From contig MVQZ01000253.1 in assembly GCA_002067565.1 (NCBI GenBank), forward strand, positions 1 through 7,630: 7,630 bases of DNA, in the 5' to 3' direction. Position 1 is the stretch's first letter. Every line of letters starts with the position of its first letter. Positions 5,923 to 7,630 of the stretch are shown in pieces. The translations under genes and the position numbers were made by a program. The stretch is from Methanobacterium sp. PtaU1.Bin242. Lineage in GTDB: Archaea; Methanobacteriota; Methanobacteria; Methanobacteriales; Methanobacteriaceae. The notes below the pieces were generated by a model that was not told the DNA's origin, did not search any database, and was given only the letters and a program-made list of their open reading frames with translations.

Positions 5923-5963
5923 ATTATTGAGGTCTAAAACCTATATAATTATTGAGGTCTAAA
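5923..5963. repeat. 16-bp direct repeat upstream of marker 14
   Basis: ATTATTGAGGTCTAAA is repeated exactly at 5923-5938 and 5948-5963, with a 25-bp period. The copies lie 40-80 bp upstream of the marker 14 TATA box and downstream of the exchanger gene, so they are candidate activator sites or the scar of a small duplication. Confidence 0.8.
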
Positions 5964-6018
5964 CTTATATTTGAATATAATCTCCCCAGTTAATGCCAAA
6001 AATAAGAAAATTAATTAA

Positions 6019-6990
6019 TCAAGCCAGCAAGGTCAATCGGATAATTGCATAGGATAGATAAGTGATCAGGAGTATTATTCCTCCGGTTCTGGTGAGTTTC
6101 ATGTTTCCCATTTTTATAAGGAGAAGAAGCATTAAGGTTACCAATATCATTACCGGGGCGTCGAAGGTTAAAGAAAGTGTTTCAACCGGTATGGCCATGA
6201 ATAATGCAGGCACTCCAATTCCAATGAGGATGTTGAAGGTGTTACTTCCTAAAACAGTTCCTATGGAAAGATCATGCAAGCCTTTCATGGCTGATGAAAG
6301 TGTTACCACCAGCTCGGGTATACTGGTTCCTATGGCCAGTGTGAATAGGCCCATTATCATCTCCGGTATACCTGCGATCCGGGCTATTTCCACCCCGCTG
6401 TATACCAGTATCCTACATCCAATAATCAACCCCACAATTCCTAAAATTGCTAATCCTACGGTTTTTTTGTTAATTTTATCTCTGCTTTTTTTCTCTTGGA
6501 GTTTTTCTTTATTATGGTTATGGATATTATGGTTCTTTTGAGCTTTAATTAAACGCCATAAATAAAATGCATATAAAACTATCATGAAAATGGACGCAGT
6601 CCAGGTTATGTTTCCAAATAACATGAAAAAAACCAGGATTAAACCTGTAACCAGTGTCATCAGTCCATCACGGGTAATTCCCCGTGTATCTGTATTTATC
6701 ACACCGGCGACAGTGGCAGAGATACCCAGTATGCCGGCGATATTCCAGATGTTTGAACCAATGACTGTTCCCACTCCGATTTCCACGCTGCCGGATAATG
6801 ATGCAATTACGGCTGATCCAAATTCTGGAAGAGATGTTCCAATTGCTGATGCTGTCACTCCCAGTATAATTTGGGATATTCCCAGAGCAGAGCCAATATC
6901 AACCAAGTTATCCACAAATAAATCTGCTGATTTTATTACAATGATCAGTGAAACTGCCAAAGCACCTACAAGAGCCGCAAGTTGAAACAA
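6019..6990 (-). CDS. CaCA-family cation/sodium exchanger (Na+/Ca2+ antiporter-like)
   Basis: This 323-residue integral membrane protein has the two inverted alpha-repeats of the CaCA superfamily. Repeat 1 is at about 39-83, with GVTASAIGTSLPE (E56) and GSNIWNI (78-84). Repeat 2 is at about 208-254, with GTSIPE (E226) and GSNTFNI (248-254). Hydrophobic segments predict about ten transmembrane helices, with a hydrophilic central loop at 149-177 that includes HNIHNHN and many Lys. The family exchanges Na+ (or H+) for Ca2+ or related cations, and the prokaryotic YrbG type is closest in size and motifs. TTG is the start, with GGTGG 4 nt upstream and an in-frame stop not far upstream. It follows mtrH on the same strand. 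Mtr pumps Na+ outward, so this exchanger could use that gradient. Ion specificity cannot be read from sequence. Confidence 0.88.
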   Translation of the reverse strand: MFQLAALVGALAVSLIIVIKSADLFVDNLVDIGSALGISQIILGVTASAIGTSLPEFGSAVIASLSGSVEIGVGTVIGSNIWNIAGILGISATVAGVINTDTRGITRDGLMTLVTGLILVFFMLFGNITWTASIFMIVLYAFYLWRLIKAQKNHNIHNHNKEKLQEKKSRDKINKKTVGLAILGIVGLIIGCRILVYSGVEIARIAGIPEMIMGLFTLAIGTSIPELVVTLSSAMKGLHDLSIGTVLGSNTFNILIGIGVPALFMAIPVETLSLTFDAPVMILVTLMLLLLIKMGNMKLTRTGGIILLITYLSYAIIRLTLLA

Positions 6991-6994
6991 ATTA

Positions 6995-6999
6995 CCACC
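6995..6999 (-). promoter_or_regulatory. Shine-Dalgarno site fixing the TTG start of the exchanger
   Basis: The minus strand reads GGTGG with 4 nt to TTG (6988-6990). No ATG or GTG start lies between it and the upstream in-frame stop (7015-7017), so TTG is the only sensible start. Confidence 0.6.
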
Positions 7000-7021
7000 G
7001 GAAATATGTTTCCTTTATCCC

Positions 7022-7056
7022 CTATATAAATGTTGTTAAATCCTTGTATAAATATT
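7022..7056 (-). promoter_or_regulatory. TATA-like elements of the exchanger promoter
   Basis: On the minus strand ATTTATATAGG (near 7022-7032) and ATATTTATAC (near 7047-7056) are TATA-like, 32-66 nt before the TTG start. Either could drive the exchanger gene separately from the mtr operon. Confidence 0.4.
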
Positions 7057-7125
7057 ATTTCTTGAATCCATCCCTTTTTTCTGAAGATCATTACATATAA
7101 CTTTTGGCCCAAATTAAGCCATAAT

Positions 7126-7153
7126 ATGGGTTTTTTTACTTTAAAAAAACCAT
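7126..7153. repeat. Inverted repeat between mtrH and the exchanger
   Basis: GGTTTTTTT (7129-7137) and AAAAAAACC (7143-7149 plus CC to 7151) form a perfect 9-bp stem with a 5-nt loop, extendable past one bulged G. It has T-runs on both strands. It may be a second, backup terminator for mtr. A separate pair, ATTCCAA (7152-7158) and TTGGAAT (7179-7185), lies next to it with a 20-nt spacer. Confidence 0.5.
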
Positions 7154-7240
7154 TCCAAAAAGCAGTTAGATATTAATATTGGAATAAAGGTTTGATGGAT
7201 TGAATATAATAAATATTATTTTTTCAGTTGAAATTTTGGG

Positions 7241-7286
7241 AAAAAAAGAAAATAAAAAGAAAAATGGGTGAAAAAATTAACCCATT
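7241..7286 (-). terminator. Terminator of the mtr operon
   Basis: On the minus strand, 10 nt after the mtrH stop, AATGGGT and ACCCATT (7280-7286 and 7263-7269) form a 7-bp stem with a 10-nt loop. It is followed by a long T-rich tract (7264 down to 7241). This is a clear intrinsic terminator ending the mtr transcript. Confidence 0.75.
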
Positions 7287-7296
7287 AAATACATAG

Positions 7297-7630
7297 TTAT
7301 AGCAGTTTGAAGAATGGGTGGTCTTCAACCATTTCTGTTCCAATGTCTTTTGCTGCTTCTGCAAGGAAGATGTCACACATTGCACAGGCAGGGAATGCCA
7401 TGGAAGCGTTTTCAATTGGTCCTATAAGCACGAAGTCTCCACCTGCCATCTGCATGATCAGGTTGGATCCTACGTCAGCTACAGGCCAGGCTTCTGGGTG
7501 TCCTTCTCCACCTTTATCTTTGGCTTTTTTATAGTTTCTCATCCAATCCCAGGCGGATGGTACGTTGTGTATACCTGCGCCTGATGGGTATCCCCATTTG
7601 CTTTTCTGCATGAAGGATGCTCTGACTGCT
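7297..7630 (-). CDS. mtrH: Tetrahydromethanopterin S-methyltransferase subunit H, C-terminal part
   Basis: The last 110 codons are visible; the gene enters from the right edge, so the internal Met at 7609-7611 is not its start. The reading frame through the edge gives AVRASF then MQKSKWGYPSGAGIHNVPSA, the characteristic MtrH sequence. It continues through GGDFVLIGPIENASMAFPAC to the end at EDHPFFKLL. MtrH is the cytoplasmic subunit that moves the methyl group from methyl-H4MPT to the Co(I) cobamide held by MtrA; the Mtr complex then transfers it to coenzyme M while pumping Na+. Full MtrH is about 310-320 residues, so roughly a third is present. mtrH is normally the final gene of mtrEDCBAFGH, which fits the terminator directly downstream. 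Confidence 0.95.
   Translation of the reverse strand, partial: AVRASFMQKSKWGYPSGAGIHNVPSAWDWMRNYKKAKDKGGEGHPEAWPVADVGSNLIMQMAGGDFVLIGPIENASMAFPACAMCDIFLAEAAKDIGTEMVEDHPFFKLL

Noticed and set aside
6062..6985. Two plus-strand ORFs opposite the exchanger gene
   Set aside because: They are shadows of a membrane protein with both CaCA alpha-repeats intact on the other strand.
7297..7611. 104-codon ORF starting at an internal Met as a separate small protein
   Set aside because: The frame stays open to the window edge with MtrH-type sequence (Arg-Ala-Ser-Phe before the Met), so it is the C-terminal part of mtrH.

Overview
This window is archaeal and most probably comes from a hydrogenotrophic methanogen of the Methanobacteriales, likely a mesophilic, AT-rich Methanobacterium-type genome. 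The evidence is a recognisable MvhD N-terminus at the left edge, an MtrH C-terminus at the right edge, and a full methanogenesis marker protein 14 between them. Intergenic regions are very AT-rich, with TATA-type promoters, oligo-T terminators and Shine-Dalgarno sites of the GGAGG/AGGTGAT type.

Layout. 1-61 (-): start of mvhD, leading off the window. 62-571: long AT-rich intergenic region with divergent promoters. 572-2547 (+): a two-gene iron-sulfur assembly unit, sufC then sufB, overlapping by 22 nt and closed by repeated oligo-T tracts. 2649-3140 (+): a formaldehyde-activating enzyme (fae) homologue broken by three frameshifts and one in-frame TAG. 3351-4230 (-): cobY and a small PRC-barrel gene, 4 nt apart and probably translationally coupled. 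4351-5826 (-): methanogenesis marker 14, TTG start. 6019-6990 (-): a CaCA-family cation/Na+ exchanger, TTG start. 7297-7630 (-): C-terminal third of mtrH, the last gene of the mtr operon, with a stem-loop/T-tract terminator.

How it fits together. The edges are core energy metabolism: Mvh feeds H2 electrons to heterodisulfide reductase, and Mtr is the Na+-pumping methyltransferase that carries a cobamide. The genes between look like support functions. SufCB supplies Fe-S clusters for Mvh/Hdr-type enzymes, CobY supplies the lower-loop GDP-cobinamide intermediate for the Mtr cobamide, and the exchanger could use the Na+ gradient made by Mtr. Marker 14 is methanogen-specific and of unknown function. 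It carries glycine/threonine-rich motifs like those of ASKHA-fold ATPases, so an ATP-driven role in corrinoid or methanogenesis enzyme activation is a reasonable but unproven idea.

Most worth a second look: the eroded fae, the marker 14 ASKHA-like motifs and its corrinoid context, the inverted repeat sitting on the sufC TATA box, the palindrome at the mvh start site, and a spaced 16-bp direct repeat upstream of marker 14. No tRNA, rRNA, CRISPR array or mobile element was seen.
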